DNA of 64,000 nucleotides from Pseudonocardia thermophila (GTDB lineage Bacteria; Actinomycetota; Actinomycetes; Mycobacteriales; Pseudonocardiaceae), in NCBI RefSeq assembly GCF_900142365.1, contig NZ_FRAP01000020.1, positions 1 through 64,000 of the forward strand, in the 5' to 3' direction. Positions 41,558 through 50,309 of the stretch are shown here, in pieces. Within the stretch, counting starts at the first letter, position 1, and each line of letters begins with the position of its first letter. The notes beneath the pieces are model-generated. The model was not told the origin of the DNA and ran no database searches. It saw nothing but the letters and a program-made list of their open reading frames with translations. Position numbers and translations under genes: made by a program.

Positions 41558-41558
41558 G

Positions 41559-41585
41559 ACACGGAACGGTACAAGTTCCGTGTCG
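41559..41585. promoter_or_regulatory. Perfect 10-bp inverted repeat between the enoyl-CoA hydratase and mscR genes
   Basis: GACACGGAAC (41559-41568) and GTTCCGTGTC (41576-41585) are separated by 7 bases (GGTACAA). This is a typical dyad operator size. It lies in the 70-base divergent promoter region and may control both genes. No regulator is encoded beside it. Confidence 0.6.
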
Positions 41586-41627
41586 AGTGGCAAGGTACGC
41601 ATGAGTTCATGGAAGAGGGGATGACCG

Positions 41628-42713
41628 ATGCCACAGCAGGTGCGGGGAGTCGTCGCGACCGGTAAGGGCAAGCCGGTGACCGTCGAGACGATCACGATCC
41701 CCGATCCGGGCCCGGGCGAGGCCGTGGTCGCCGTGCAGGCCTGCGGGGTCTGCCACACCGACCTGCACTACCGCGAGGGAGGCATCAACGACGACTTCCC
41801 GTTCCTCCTGGGCCACGAGGCTGCGGGGGTCGTCGAGTCCGTGGGTGAAGGCGTCACCGACGTGGCTCCCGGCGACTTCGTGATCCTCAACTGGCGCGCC
41901 GTGGACGGCACCTGTCGCGCCTGTCGCCGGGGCGAGCCCTGGTACTGCTTCTCCACCCACAACGCCGCTCAGAAGATGACCCTCGAGTCCGGCCAGGAGC
42001 TCTCCCCCGCACTCGGCATCGGCGCGTTCGCCGAGAAGACGCTGGTCCACGCCGGGCAGTGCACCAAGGTCAACCCGGCCGCGAAGCCTGAGGTCGCGGG
42101 TCTGCTCGGGTGCGGCGTGATGGCCGGCATCGGCGCGGCGATGAACACCGGCGGCGTCCGCCGCGGCGACTCGGTCGCGGTCATCGGCTGCGGCGGGGTC
42201 GGTGACGCCGCGATCGCCGGCGCGAAGCTGGCCGGCGCCACCACGATCATCGCGGTCGACGTCGACCCGCGGAAGCTGGAGTGGGCCAAGGAGTTCGGCG
42301 CCACCCACACCGTCAACGCCCGTGAGCGCGACGTCGTCGAGGCCGTCCAGGAGCTGACCGACGGCAACGGCGCGAACGTCGTCGTCGAGGCGGTCGGCCG
42401 CCCGGAGACCTTCAAGCAGGCGTTCTACGCCCGCGACCTCGCCGGCACCGTGGTCCTCGTCGGTGTGCCCACCCCGGACATGACGATCGACCTGCCGCTG
42501 ATCGACGTGTTCAGCCGCGGCGGGGCCACGAAGTCCAGCTGGTACGGCGACTGCCTGCCCAGCCGGGACTTCCCGATGCTGATCGACCTGCACCTGCAGG
42601 GTCGGCTGCCGCTGGAGAAGTTCGTCACCGAGACGATCTCCCTCGACCAGGTGGAGGAGGCGTTCCACAAGATGGAGCGCGGCGAGGTCCTGCGATCGGT
42701 GGTCGTCCTCTGA
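41628..42713 (+). CDS. mscR: S-(hydroxymethyl)mycothiol dehydrogenase (mycothiol-dependent formaldehyde dehydrogenase)
   Basis: This 361-residue class III-like zinc alcohol dehydrogenase oxidises the formaldehyde-mycothiol adduct with NAD and may also reduce S-nitrosomycothiol. Catalytic zinc ligands are in ACGVCHTD near 38 and GHEAAGVVESVGEGV near 65. The structural zinc loop is CRACRRGEPWYC near 95. The Rossmann segment is IGCGGVGDAAI near 185. Length equals the mycobacterial enzyme. It is coupled to the MBL hydrolase by TGATG. Formaldehyde could come from C1 or branched-alkane oxidation. Confidence 0.9.
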   Translation: MPQQVRGVVATGKGKPVTVETITIPDPGPGEAVVAVQACGVCHTDLHYREGGINDDFPFLLGHEAAGVVESVGEGVTDVAPGDFVILNWRAVDGTCRACRRGEPWYCFSTHNAAQKMTLESGQELSPALGIGAFAEKTLVHAGQCTKVNPAAKPEVAGLLGCGVMAGIGAAMNTGGVRRGDSVAVIGCGGVGDAAIAGAKLAGATTIIAVDVDPRKLEWAKEFGATHTVNARERDVVEAVQELTDGNGANVVVEAVGRPETFKQAFYARDLAGTVVLVGVPTPDMTIDLPLIDVFSRGGATKSSWYGDCLPSRDFPMLIDLHLQGRLPLEKFVTETISLDQVEEAFHKMERGEVLRSVVVL

Positions 42714-43333
42714 TGAGCCCGATCGACCACGTCGTCACGTCCGGCACGTTCTCCCTCGACGGCGGCACCTGGGACGTCGACAACAACGTGTGGATCGTCG
42801 GCGACGAGCACGAGGTCGTCGTCATCGACGCGGCCCACGACGCCGATGCGATCGCCGCCGCAGTGGGCGACCGGCGGGTCGTGGCCGTCGTGTGCACGCA
42901 CGCGCACAACGACCACATCGACGCCGCGCCCGCGCTGGCGGACCGGTTCTCCGCACCGATCCTGCTGAGCCCGGACGAGGCCGTCCTGTGGGAGATGACC
43001 TGGCCGGACCGCAAGCCGGACGGCGAGATCCCCGAGACGATCACCGCTGGCGGGATCGAGCTGCGCAGGCTCGTGACGCCGGGCCACTCGCCCGGCTCGA
43101 CCTGCCTGTACGTGCCCGAGCTGGGCACGGTGTTCACCGGCGACACCCTGTTCCAGGGCGGCCCCGGCGCCACCGGACGGTCGTACTCGTCGTTCGACAC
43201 GATCATCGAGTCGATCCGCTCGACGCTGCTCACACTTCCCGGCGAGACCACGGTGCGCACCGGGCACGGCGACTCCACCAGCATCGGCGCCGAGGCGCCG
43301 CACCTGGAGGAGTGGATCGCGCGCGGGTACTGA
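42713..43333 (+). CDS. MBL-fold hydrolase, probable S-formylmycothiol hydrolase partner
   Basis: This 206-residue metallo-beta-lactamase-fold hydrolase has the dinuclear zinc motif THAHNDHID near 61-69. Later ligands lie in TPGHSPGSTC near 122, FTGDTLF near 142 and TGHGDST near 183. In mycothiol producers a gene like this follows the formaldehyde dehydrogenase and is thought to hydrolyse the S-formyl product to formate. The start overlaps the mscR stop by one base (TGATG). Confidence 0.85.
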   Translation: MSPIDHVVTSGTFSLDGGTWDVDNNVWIVGDEHEVVVIDAAHDADAIAAAVGDRRVVAVVCTHAHNDHIDAAPALADRFSAPILLSPDEAVLWEMTWPDRKPDGEIPETITAGGIELRRLVTPGHSPGSTCLYVPELGTVFTGDTLFQGGPGATGRSYSSFDTIIESIRSTLLTLPGETTVRTGHGDSTSIGAEAPHLEEWIARGY

Positions 43334-43341
43334 TCCCGGTC

Positions 43342-43373
43342 GGGGGCGCTGCGGAGAACCGATGAGCGCCCCC
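43342..43373 (+). terminator. Terminator hairpin after the MBL hydrolase
   Basis: GGGGGCGCT (43342-43350) pairs perfectly with AGCGCCCCC (43365-43373) around a 14-base loop, starting 8 bases after the stop at 43333. It likely ends the mscR operon; mtnA follows convergently. Confidence 0.6.
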
Positions 43374-43482
43374 GACTCGTCCGGCGGCGACGACGCGGCC
43401 GTCCGCATCCGTCCGGCGGAGCAGCGCGGCACGCCCGGGTCACCGGCGCCAGAACCCCTCGACGAGGCGCGCTGCTGATCAC

Positions 43483-44430
43483 TCACCCCGGCCGCCAGAC
43501 CCGTTCGTCCGTGACGATGGCCGTGACCAGGTCGGCCGGGGTCACGTCGAAGGCCGGGTTCCACGCCGGTCCCCCGGTGAACACCTCCTCCGGCGCCCGC
43601 TCCTCGATCTCGATGGCCGAGCCGTCCGGGGTGTCGGGGTCCAGCGTCGTCTCGGGCGCAGCCACGACGAACGGGATGCCCGCGCGGGCCGCGGCGAGCG
43701 CCAGCGGGTACGTGCCGATCTTGTTGGCGACGTCGCCGTTCGCGGCCACCCGGTCGGCGCCCACCACCACCGCGTCCACGAGCCCGCGCGCGATGAGCGA
43801 CGGGCCGGCGCCGTCGACGACAACGCGGTAGGGGACCTGCTCGGCGGCCAGCTCGACCGCGGTGATGCGGGCGCCCTGCAGCAAGGGGCGCGTCTCGTCC
43901 GCCACCACGAGCTCCACCCTGCCGCGCTGGTGCAGCGACCGGACGACGCCGAGCGCGGTCCCCCACTCCACACACGCGAGCGCGCCCGCGTTGCAGTGGG
44001 TGTGCAACCGGAGCGGGCGATCACCGCACAGCTCGGTGAGCAGATCCGCGCCGCGGTCGCCGATCGCGTGGCAGGCGGCGATGTCGGCGTCGCGCAGCTC
44101 CAGCGCCGCGGCGAGCACCGCGTCCGGACCCTCGGCCGCCGCCGCGAGCGCGTGCCGCACCCCGCCGGCGAGGTTCACCGCCGTCGGCCGGGCCACGGCG
44201 ATCCGCTCGGCCGCCGTCTCCAGCTCCGCACCCTCCAGCGTGCGCGCTGCCAGTGCCACCCCCAGCGCTCCGGCGACCCCGAGCGCGGGCGCCCCGCGCA
44301 CGACGAGCCGGCGGATCGCGTCGATCAACGTGTCGACGTCGGTCACCTCGACCGTGGTGAGGCGGGGCAGCGCGGTCTGGTCGAGCAGCACGATCCTGTC
44401 GCCGGCCCAGTCGATCGCCCGTGGCAGCAC
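43483..44430 (-). CDS. mtnA: S-methyl-5-thioribose-1-phosphate isomerase
   Basis: This 315-residue eIF2B-fold isomerase converts methylthioribose-1-phosphate to the ribulose form in methionine salvage. RRLVVRGAPALGVAGALG near 42, the catalytic Cys in HTHCNAGALAC near 145 and the catalytic Asp in VVGADRVAANGDVANKIGTY near 225 are present. No other salvage genes are in the window. The start is GTG 44430, 6 bases after a TAGGGT -10 on the minus strand. Confidence 0.92.
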   Translation of the reverse strand: MLPRAIDWAGDRIVLLDQTALPRLTTVEVTDVDTLIDAIRRLVVRGAPALGVAGALGVALAARTLEGAELETAAERIAVARPTAVNLAGGVRHALAAAAEGPDAVLAAALELRDADIAACHAIGDRGADLLTELCGDRPLRLHTHCNAGALACVEWGTALGVVRSLHQRGRVELVVADETRPLLQGARITAVELAAEQVPYRVVVDGAGPSLIARGLVDAVVVGADRVAANGDVANKIGTYPLALAAARAGIPFVVAAPETTLDPDTPDGSAIEIEERAPEEVFTGGPAWNPAFDVTPADLVTAIVTDERVWRPG

Positions 44431-44436
44431 GCCCCG

Positions 44437-44442
44437 ACCCTA
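44437..44442 (-). promoter_or_regulatory. -10 element of mtnA
   Basis: TAGGGT on the minus strand is followed by 6 bases and the GTG at 44430. No SD is visible. It is identical in form to the promoter at 58785. Confidence 0.45.
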
Positions 44443-44527
44443 GAACCCCGGGGAACCCTCCCGGCGGGCGATGGGAGGATCAGGCATTCGGGCCCGGCCG
44501 AGCCGACACCCTGGGGGTTCAACACAG

Positions 44528-45310
44528 ATGCGCAAACCGTTCCTGCTCGCAGCCTTCGCGGCGGTGGTGGTGGCCCTGGCGGGCTGCGGGGGCGCCACGG
44601 CCGGCACCGCCGCGCCCGCCGGCGCCCCACCGGCACCCGTCGCCTACACCTCGATCGACGAACTGTCCGCGGCCATGGCGAAGGCCACGGCGGACAAGCA
44701 CAGTGCCACGATGCAGATGGACATCGGGCTCGGCGGCCAGTCGATGACCGGCGAGGGGGCCTACGCCATCGAGGGCCGGAACGTGAAGATGCGGCTCACG
44801 ATGAGCATCCCCCAGGCCGGCGAGATGGAGATGCGGCTCGTCGACAACGTGCTGTACGTGAAGGCGGGTCCGGCCAACCCGGCGTGGCTGCGGATGCCGA
44901 TCGACCCGAACGACCCGCGCACCGCGGAGTTCGCCCAGATCATCGACCAGGTGGACGTGTCGAAGCAGTTCGACCAGTTCAAGATCGGCGGCGAGCTGAC
45001 CGGCAGTTCACCGGACACGATCGACGGCGCCGCCACCACCCGCTACGACGTCAAGGTCGACGTCGCGAAGGCGCTGGCCGAGGCGCCGGACGCCCAGACC
45101 CGCGAACAGCTGCGGCCGCTGCAGGAAGCCGGTGTCCAGAACGTCGACATGCAGCTGTGGATCGACTCCTCCGACCTGCCCCGCCAGTTCCGGTCCTCGT
45201 TCACGTCGCAGGGCCAGCCGGTCAGCGCGACCGTGAAGCTCTCCGACTGGGGCGCCCCGGTCAGCGTCGAAGCGCCGCCCGCCGACCAGGTGACGGACCT
45301 GCCGGGCTGA
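44528..45310 (+). CDS. LppX/LprG-like lipoprotein
   Basis: This 260-residue secreted lipoprotein has signal peptide AAFAAVVVALAGC (lipobox Cys about 19) and an Ala/Pro linker. A domain of about 210 residues resembles the LppX_LprAFG family (SIDELSAAMAKATADKHSATMQMDIG, landmark ATADKHSA; ATTRYDVKVDV near 178). The family has a half-barrel that carries lipids across the envelope. The ATG at 44528 is chosen because it starts the signal peptide. Confidence 0.78.
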   Translation: MRKPFLLAAFAAVVVALAGCGGATAGTAAPAGAPPAPVAYTSIDELSAAMAKATADKHSATMQMDIGLGGQSMTGEGAYAIEGRNVKMRLTMSIPQAGEMEMRLVDNVLYVKAGPANPAWLRMPIDPNDPRTAEFAQIIDQVDVSKQFDQFKIGGELTGSSPDTIDGAATTRYDVKVDVAKALAEAPDAQTREQLRPLQEAGVQNVDMQLWIDSSDLPRQFRSSFTSQGQPVSATVKLSDWGAPVSVEAPPADQVTDLPG

Positions 45311-45360
45311 CCGCGCGTTGGACGCCAGCGCACTCACCGGGATCGCACACTGAAACCGTT

Positions 45361-46383
45361 GTGTGGCCGGACGAACTGTTCCCCGAGGACCCTTACCCGG
45401 GTGCGGTGCCGGAGCAGTCGTTCGTCCACGTCGCGGGGCACAGCCACCCGCTGCGGCCCGGCCCGGGCGGTTGGACCGTCGACGGTGTCCCGCTCGACAC
45501 CTGGCTCGCCCGGCACGGTGCCCCGCCGTGCCGGGAACGGGTGCCGCTGCTGACCTACGGCTCCAACAAGTGCCCGTCGAAGATCACGTGGCTGCGGAGG
45601 ACGCACGGGCTGGGTGCGGACCCGGTCGTGGTCCTCCGGGTGCGGACCACGGGGATGGCGGCCGTCTGGGCGTCGGGGCTGCGGAAGCGGGACGGGCAGC
45701 GGCCTGCGGTCCTCGCCGCTGCTCCTGGGGTCGTCGAGTCGCACGCCCTGTGGTTGGCGACTCCGACCCAGATCGCGGTACTGGATCGGTGTGAAGGGCG
45801 CGGGGATCGGTATCGGTTGGCTCGGCTGTCCACCGGGACCGTTCGCACCGAGGACGGTCAGCTGATCGAGCGGCCCTGGTGCTACCTCGGGGCCTCGCCG
45901 ATCCGGCGACCGCTCGCCGTTGCCGGGTCCTTCGTGCGGTGCGCCTCGGTTCCGCAGTCCGTCGCTGCTGGGCTCGTCGGGGAGCCTGCTGCGTCCGACG
46001 GGCTCTCTGCTGCGACCGAAACCGGGGCGCCCGATCCCGCATCCTGGCCCTCTTCGCTCTTCGTCTACGGATCGCTGCAGCCCGGGCAGTCCGCTTGGGG
46101 GTTGTTGGCGCCCCACGTCCTCGGAGCACCCTCCCGAGCAGTTGTCCAGGGGGCCGTGTTCGACACGGGGCAGGGGTATCCGGCTTGGGTACCGGCCTGC
46201 CTTGGGGTCACGCCGGGGTGGGTCGTGTCGGTGCGGTCGGTGGCTCGGGTCCTGTGCCGGTTGGACGAGTACGAGGGGCCGGGGTACGCCCGGGTCCGAG
46301 TTGCGGTCTCCGGTGGGCGGGTGTGCTGGGCTTACGCGTGGCGAGGGTCGGTCAACGGGTTTCGGCGGTTGGACGGCGGGTAG
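45361..46383 (+). CDS. Protein with two GGCT-like (gamma-glutamylcyclotransferase/AIG2) domains
   Basis: This 340-residue protein contains two copies of the GGCT entry motif: LLTYGSNKCPSKITW near residue 62 and LFVYGSLQPGQSAWG near 236. The second copy also has ARVLCRLDEYEGPGYARVRV near 298, which carries the Glu-rich core of the family; the first copy is more diverged. Such proteins release 5-oxoproline from gamma-glutamyl amines. No SD precedes the GTG at 45361. Base use drifts to more T-ending codons in the second half, which hints at separate histories for the halves. Confidence 0.65.
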   Translation: MWPDELFPEDPYPGAVPEQSFVHVAGHSHPLRPGPGGWTVDGVPLDTWLARHGAPPCRERVPLLTYGSNKCPSKITWLRRTHGLGADPVVVLRVRTTGMAAVWASGLRKRDGQRPAVLAAAPGVVESHALWLATPTQIAVLDRCEGRGDRYRLARLSTGTVRTEDGQLIERPWCYLGASPIRRPLAVAGSFVRCASVPQSVAAGLVGEPAASDGLSAATETGAPDPASWPSSLFVYGSLQPGQSAWGLLAPHVLGAPSRAVVQGAVFDTGQGYPAWVPACLGVTPGWVVSVRSVARVLCRLDEYEGPGYARVRVAVSGGRVCWAYAWRGSVNGFRRLDGG

Positions 46384-46955
46384 GGTTCGTGAGGCGTGAC
46401 GCTGGGCGCTGCCTCGGGGCCTGCAGGGCTCGCAGAAGTTGACTCGAACGTCGTCGCCGTGCGGCCGATGGGATCGAGATCTGATCGGCACACGGTCGCG
46501 GCCTACCGGCCGTCTACATCGACGGAACCGAGTCAATGTCCGGACCAAGGAATTCGGTCGAGCCGAACGTGGCACACCCGTCAACCGCATTGGACGCGAA
46601 TCACAATGACAACGCCGACCGCAGAAGCCGAGTCGATTCGGTCACAGACACCGCGGCCATCCTCGAAATCACCGAACTCGCGAAAAACCCTCGACAATGC
46701 TACGCGAGCATGAGCCTCGAAAACAAATACAGGGCGAGCCGTAGAGGCGGAAGAGCACACTAGAGGAACGTCACTGCCACCCAGTTCTCCTCAACGACAA
46801 GAAGTCGAGGTTCGAAACGTGAGCGCGCGAACGGCGCAACAACAACGGTACGACCTACGCAACCCCATCTACGAGCGTGCGCGGCACCAACCCAACAGGA
46901 TCTGCACACCAGGCGTCGGTCAAGGACGCAAGTCCATGATCAGGTTCCTTGTTCC
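46384..46955. other. Gene-poor, lower-GC gap
   Basis: The 572 bases between the GGCT gene and the MHS transporter stop hold no gene I can recognise. From about 46500 to 46900 AT content is clearly higher than in the rest of the window. A T-loop-like GGTTCGAAAC at 46812-46821 has no matching stem. One weak reading frame is listed separately. Confidence 0.5.
46536..46763 (+). CDS. Weak candidate small gene in the low-GC gap
   Basis: This 75-residue frame begins MSGPRNSVEP and contains TAAILEITELAKNPRQCY. It uses AAA, GAA and AAT codons unlike the rest of the window. No SD precedes the ATG. It could be a remnant of transferred DNA, a small real protein or chance. I recognise no family. Confidence 0.2.
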   Translation: MSGPRNSVEPNVAHPSTALDANHNDNADRRSRVDSVTDTAAILEITELAKNPRQCYASMSLENKYRASRRGGRAH

Positions 46956-48284
46956 CTACGCCGGGGCGGGTGCCAGGCGGACACCGCTGGCGCCCGGTAG
47001 CGGCTTGCGCGCGGACTCGCGGAGCATGAGGACCGTGGTCAGCGAGATGAGCGAGGCGACGGCGATGTAGGCGCCCGGCATGGCGTTGTTGCCCGTGGCG
47101 GTGACGAGGGCGGCGATGACCGCCGGGGCGGTGCCGCCGAAGATCGACGTCGAGAGGTTGTACCCCACGGAGAAGCCGGCGTAGCGGGTGTCGGTCTGGA
47201 ACAGGGCGGGCAGGGTGGCCGACATCGTGCCGAGGAGCAGGACGAGCAGCATGCCGAGGACGAACAGACCGCCGACGGTGCCCGCGATCGTGCCCGTGTC
47301 CAGCAGGAGGAAGGCCGGGTAGCCGAGGACGATGAAGCCGACGCAGGCCGTGGTGATGAGCGGTTTGCGGCCGACGCGGTCGGACAGGGCGCCCACCGGG
47401 ATGATCACGATCATGATCAGGACCATCATGCCGAGGATGGAGACCAGAGCGGTGGTGGCCGGCAGGTCGACCGTCCGCTGCAGGTAGTCCGGCATGTAGA
47501 AGAGAACCGTGTAGACGGCGACGTTGTAGAAGAGCACGAGTCCCACGCAGACCAGGACGGGGCGCCAGTGCTTGGTCAGCACGTCCTTGAGCGGAGAGGC
47601 GGAGCCGGCGTTCTGGGCCTCCATCTCGAGGAACGCCGGGGTGTCCTCGAGCTTCGAGCGCAGCCACAGGCCGACGAGGCCGAGCGGGCCGGCCACGAAG
47701 AACGGGATGCGCCAGCCCCAGTCGTTCATCGCGGCCTCGGGCAGGGTCACCTGCAGGACGGTGACGAGGCCCGCCGCCAGGACGAACCCGCCGGTGGTGC
47801 CGAACTCCAGGAAAGAGCAGTAGAAGCCGCGGCGCTTGTCGGGGGCGTACTCGGCGATGAAAGCGGCCGCGCCGCCGTACTCGCCGCCGGTTGCGAAGCC
47901 CTGGACGAGCCGGGTGAGGACGAGGAGCAGAGGTGCCCACCAGCCGACCGCGGCGAACGTGGGCAAGCAGCCCAGGATGAAGCTCGCGGCCGACATGGTG
48001 ACGATCGTCATCGCGAGGACGCGCTTGCGGCCGATGCGGTCGCCCAGCGGGCCGAGGACGATGCCGCCGAGCGGCCGGACGAGGAAGGCGATCGCGAAGG
48101 TCGCCAGCACGAGGAGCTGGTTGGACGACTCACCGCCCGGCGGGAACAGGGCCAGGCCGATCTGGATCGTCACGTAGCTGTAGATGCCGTAGTCGAACCA
48201 CTCGACCAAGTTGCCCATCGCGGCGGCGCCCACCGCCTTGCGGACGGTGGCCTCATCGACCTCGGCCGGTTTCGTCGTCGTCAT
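46956..48284 (-). CDS. MFS metabolite:H+ symporter (MHS family)
   Basis: This 442-residue 12-helix transporter of the sugar/metabolite MFS class is related to ProP, KgtP and ShiA. It has NLVEWFDYGIYSYV near residue 22 and the loop PLGDRIGRKRVL near 80. The family R-G-F motif is in RLVQGFATGGEYGGAAAFIAEY, near 130, followed by DKRRGFYCSFLEFG. ALSDRVGRKP in the second half repeats the loop motif. It probably imports an organic acid or osmolyte. It is the last gene of the monooxygenase-side gene string; the ATG at 48284 begins the homology. Confidence 0.87.
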   Translation of the reverse strand: MTTTKPAEVDEATVRKAVGAAAMGNLVEWFDYGIYSYVTIQIGLALFPPGGESSNQLLVLATFAIAFLVRPLGGIVLGPLGDRIGRKRVLAMTIVTMSAASFILGCLPTFAAVGWWAPLLLVLTRLVQGFATGGEYGGAAAFIAEYAPDKRRGFYCSFLEFGTTGGFVLAAGLVTVLQVTLPEAAMNDWGWRIPFFVAGPLGLVGLWLRSKLEDTPAFLEMEAQNAGSASPLKDVLTKHWRPVLVCVGLVLFYNVAVYTVLFYMPDYLQRTVDLPATTALVSILGMMVLIMIVIIPVGALSDRVGRKPLITTACVGFIVLGYPAFLLLDTGTIAGTVGGLFVLGMLLVLLLGTMSATLPALFQTDTRYAGFSVGYNLSTSIFGGTAPAVIAALVTATGNNAMPGAYIAVASLISLTTVLMLRESARKPLPGASGVRLAPAPA

Positions 48285-48350
48285 CAGCGCCCCCCTTGCG
48301 AGCGTGACGACGCTAAGTGGACGTGCCGGGACCGGCAACTCGGAGCAGCG

Positions 48351-49118
48351 CTAGTTGAGGTTCGCCAGCATCGACTTCGCCCGCAGCTCCAGGGCGTAGC
48401 GCTGCTCAGGCGGGAAGTCCGGTGGGGTGGCGCGCAGCAGGGCGGCGGCCTCGGGCCAGCGGGCCTGTTCGCCGAGGGCATCGGCCAGCTCAACGATGTG
48501 GTCGAGCTCGCCGCCGAGCGCGAGCCGCATGCGCAGCACCCGTTCGAGATCGGCGGGGCGGCGGCGGGTGCGGTAGCTGACGCGCAGGTTCTCCAGCATG
48601 CGGGCGAGGATCGCCGTGGTCGGCACAGGGTCGAGGTAGCCCACCTGGAACGGGCCCTGGCCGCCGAGTGCGCGCCAGCGCTCCTCAGCGCCGGCGGCGT
48701 CCAGCTCGGTACCGCCGTCGAAGGCATCCAGGTAGCGGCCGGTGCCCGGGATGCCGACGAGGAAGTGGCCGGGCATGCCGACGCCCTCCAGCGCGATGCC
48801 GGCGCGCCGGCCCACCTCGATCGTGACGACGGCGAGCGAGATCGGGATGCCGAGGCCGCGGCCCAGCACGTGCGGCAGGAACGAGTTGCGCGGATCGGTG
48901 TAGTCGGCGCGGTTGCCGGTCAGCCCGATGTCGACGAACAGCCTGCGGCGCAGTGCGGGGAGCGAATCGATCCCGTCGGCGAGCCCGTCGAGGGCGCGCA
49001 GCCAGCGCTCGACGTCCGTGTCGGGCTCGGCCGCTGCCGCGATGAGCAGGGCGCCCCGGTCGAGCGGCGGCGGCTCGCCCGAGCGCACGAGCCGGGTGAA
49101 CTCCGCGACGGCGTCCAT
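48351..49118 (-). CDS. SirB1/transglutaminase-like protein
   Basis: This 255-residue protein has the SirB1 pattern: a helical start, then DPRNSFLPHVLGRGLGIPISLAVVTIEVGRRAGIALEGVGMPGHFLVG (landmarks GLGIPISL and GMPGHFLVG near 85-120). A TPR-like C-terminal region follows (LERVLRMRLALGGELDHIVELADALG). Homologues in proteobacteria lie near kdsA or hemK; function is unclear. The usual transglutaminase Cys is replaced by Ser in GIPISLAV, as in many SirB1 proteins. It lies 65 bases after the amidohydrolase gene on the same strand. Confidence 0.72.
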   Translation of the reverse strand: MDAVAEFTRLVRSGEPPPLDRGALLIAAAAEPDTDVERWLRALDGLADGIDSLPALRRRLFVDIGLTGNRADYTDPRNSFLPHVLGRGLGIPISLAVVTIEVGRRAGIALEGVGMPGHFLVGIPGTGRYLDAFDGGTELDAAGAEERWRALGGQGPFQVGYLDPVPTTAILARMLENLRVSYRTRRRPADLERVLRMRLALGGELDHIVELADALGEQARWPEAAALLRATPPDFPPEQRYALELRAKSMLANLN

Positions 49119-49183
49119 CGAGCCATGATTGCGCTCCCGGGCGCGCTGCGCACCGGCTCGGCGGAGCAACCACCGATCGGATC

Positions 49184-50284
49184 TCACGCACCGGCCGCGG
49201 CCACCGACGCGGCAGCGGGCAGCCCGCCGATCCGGTACAGCCGAGCCGCGTTGCCGCCCAGCACGGCCCGCACGGCCGCGGTGTCCCACCGGGGACAGCG
49301 GTGGATCAGCTCGGGCGGGAACCGGTACGCCGCGAGCTCCCGCACCAGCCGGCCCGGCCGCACCATCGGGTAGCCGCTGCCGAACAGCAGCCGCTGGGCC
49401 CCGAACGCCCGCAGCAGCCCGCCGAACGCGTGCGCGAAGTCCGTCGATCCCATCCACGGCAGGATCTCCGTGAGCAGCACGTACACGTTGGGCAGATCAG
49501 CGAGCGCGCACAGCTGCTGGCCAGGCAGGCAGCCCGCCCCCAGCACGAACGACACCTCGGGTAGATCGGACGCCAGCGTGCGCAGCTGCGCCGGATCGAA
49601 CCCGGGCGGGGCGATGCGCGCGGCGGCCCGGCGCACCGGCAGCATCGACCCGGACTGCAGCGGCTCCGCCCACCGCGGCACGCGGGGGCGGCGCCGGCCC
49701 GGCGGCAGAGGATCGGGCTCATCGCGCCGCCACGGAGCCGGCCGCGTGGACGGCCCCACCCCGACGTGGACGACGTCGGCGCCCGCCTCCGCGCACCGGG
49801 CCAGCACCCGGCGCAGCCACGGCTCCCCCAGCGGCTGCTGCCCCGTGGGACGACGCGTCTCGCACAGCGTGATGCCGCGCAGATCGTGTCGGCGCACCCG
49901 CGCGACCAGCCCGCGCGCGCCCGGCTGCCCGCCCTCGGGGTCCAGCTCGCCCGACAGCACGAACCGGCCCGGCATCCACTCGGCCATCTCCGCGTGCCAC
50001 TCCAGCGGGCTGAAGCCCAGCACGAACAGATCGCCGAGAACCACCGGCTGCAGCACCGCGCGATCGACGTAGCCGGTGTCGAACACGTCGCGCAGCAGGC
50101 TCTCCTCGGAGACCCGCTCCGCCTCGTGCCGGGGTACCCCGACCCCGTCGAGCTCGCGGTGGCGGCGCAGCAGATCAGTGGCGTACAGCTCCCCGTCCGG
50201 GATGGCCTGGTTGTGCGGGCTCGCGTCCCACACGTGCACCTGACCGTCGACGACGCGGAAGGTCTCGCCGCGGTAGGTGAACAC
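49184..50284 (-). CDS. Amidohydrolase-family protein of the propane monooxygenase operon
   Basis: This 366-residue TIM-barrel amidohydrolase-2-like protein starts with VVDGQVHVWDASPHNQ, where the first His is the metal-site HxH/HxW position. A central RHDLRGITLCE strand and C-terminal LLFGSGYPMVRPGRLV (catalytic Asp position appears as Gly-Ser-Gly) and LGGNAARLY are visible. Genes like this sit next to groEL in actinobacterial mimABCD/prmABCD loci; no reaction is proven. Several metal ligands of the family are weak or missing, so catalysis is uncertain. It begins 25 bases after groEL. Confidence 0.72.
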   Translation of the reverse strand: MFTYRGETFRVVDGQVHVWDASPHNQAIPDGELYATDLLRRHRELDGVGVPRHEAERVSEESLLRDVFDTGYVDRAVLQPVVLGDLFVLGFSPLEWHAEMAEWMPGRFVLSGELDPEGGQPGARGLVARVRRHDLRGITLCETRRPTGQQPLGEPWLRRVLARCAEAGADVVHVGVGPSTRPAPWRRDEPDPLPPGRRRPRVPRWAEPLQSGSMLPVRRAAARIAPPGFDPAQLRTLASDLPEVSFVLGAGCLPGQQLCALADLPNVYVLLTEILPWMGSTDFAHAFGGLLRAFGAQRLLFGSGYPMVRPGRLVRELAAYRFPPELIHRCPRWDTAAVRAVLGGNAARLYRIGGLPAAASVAAAGA

Positions 50285-50309
50285 GATCGACCTCCTGATC
50301 CGGCCCGGC

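Noticed and set aside
43362..43478. 38-codon frame (MSAPDSSGG...) after the MBL hydrolase
   Set aside because: Its start lies in the 3' arm region of the terminator hairpin, it has no SD and it is low-complexity.
46812..46821. T-loop-like GGTTCGAAAC suggesting a tRNA
   Set aside because: The flanking 5-base segments do not pair and no acceptor or anticodon arm can be formed.
46819..47070. Plus-strand frame overlapping the MHS transporter 3' end
   Set aside because: Most of it lies opposite the transporter codons and it has no SD or recognisable domain.
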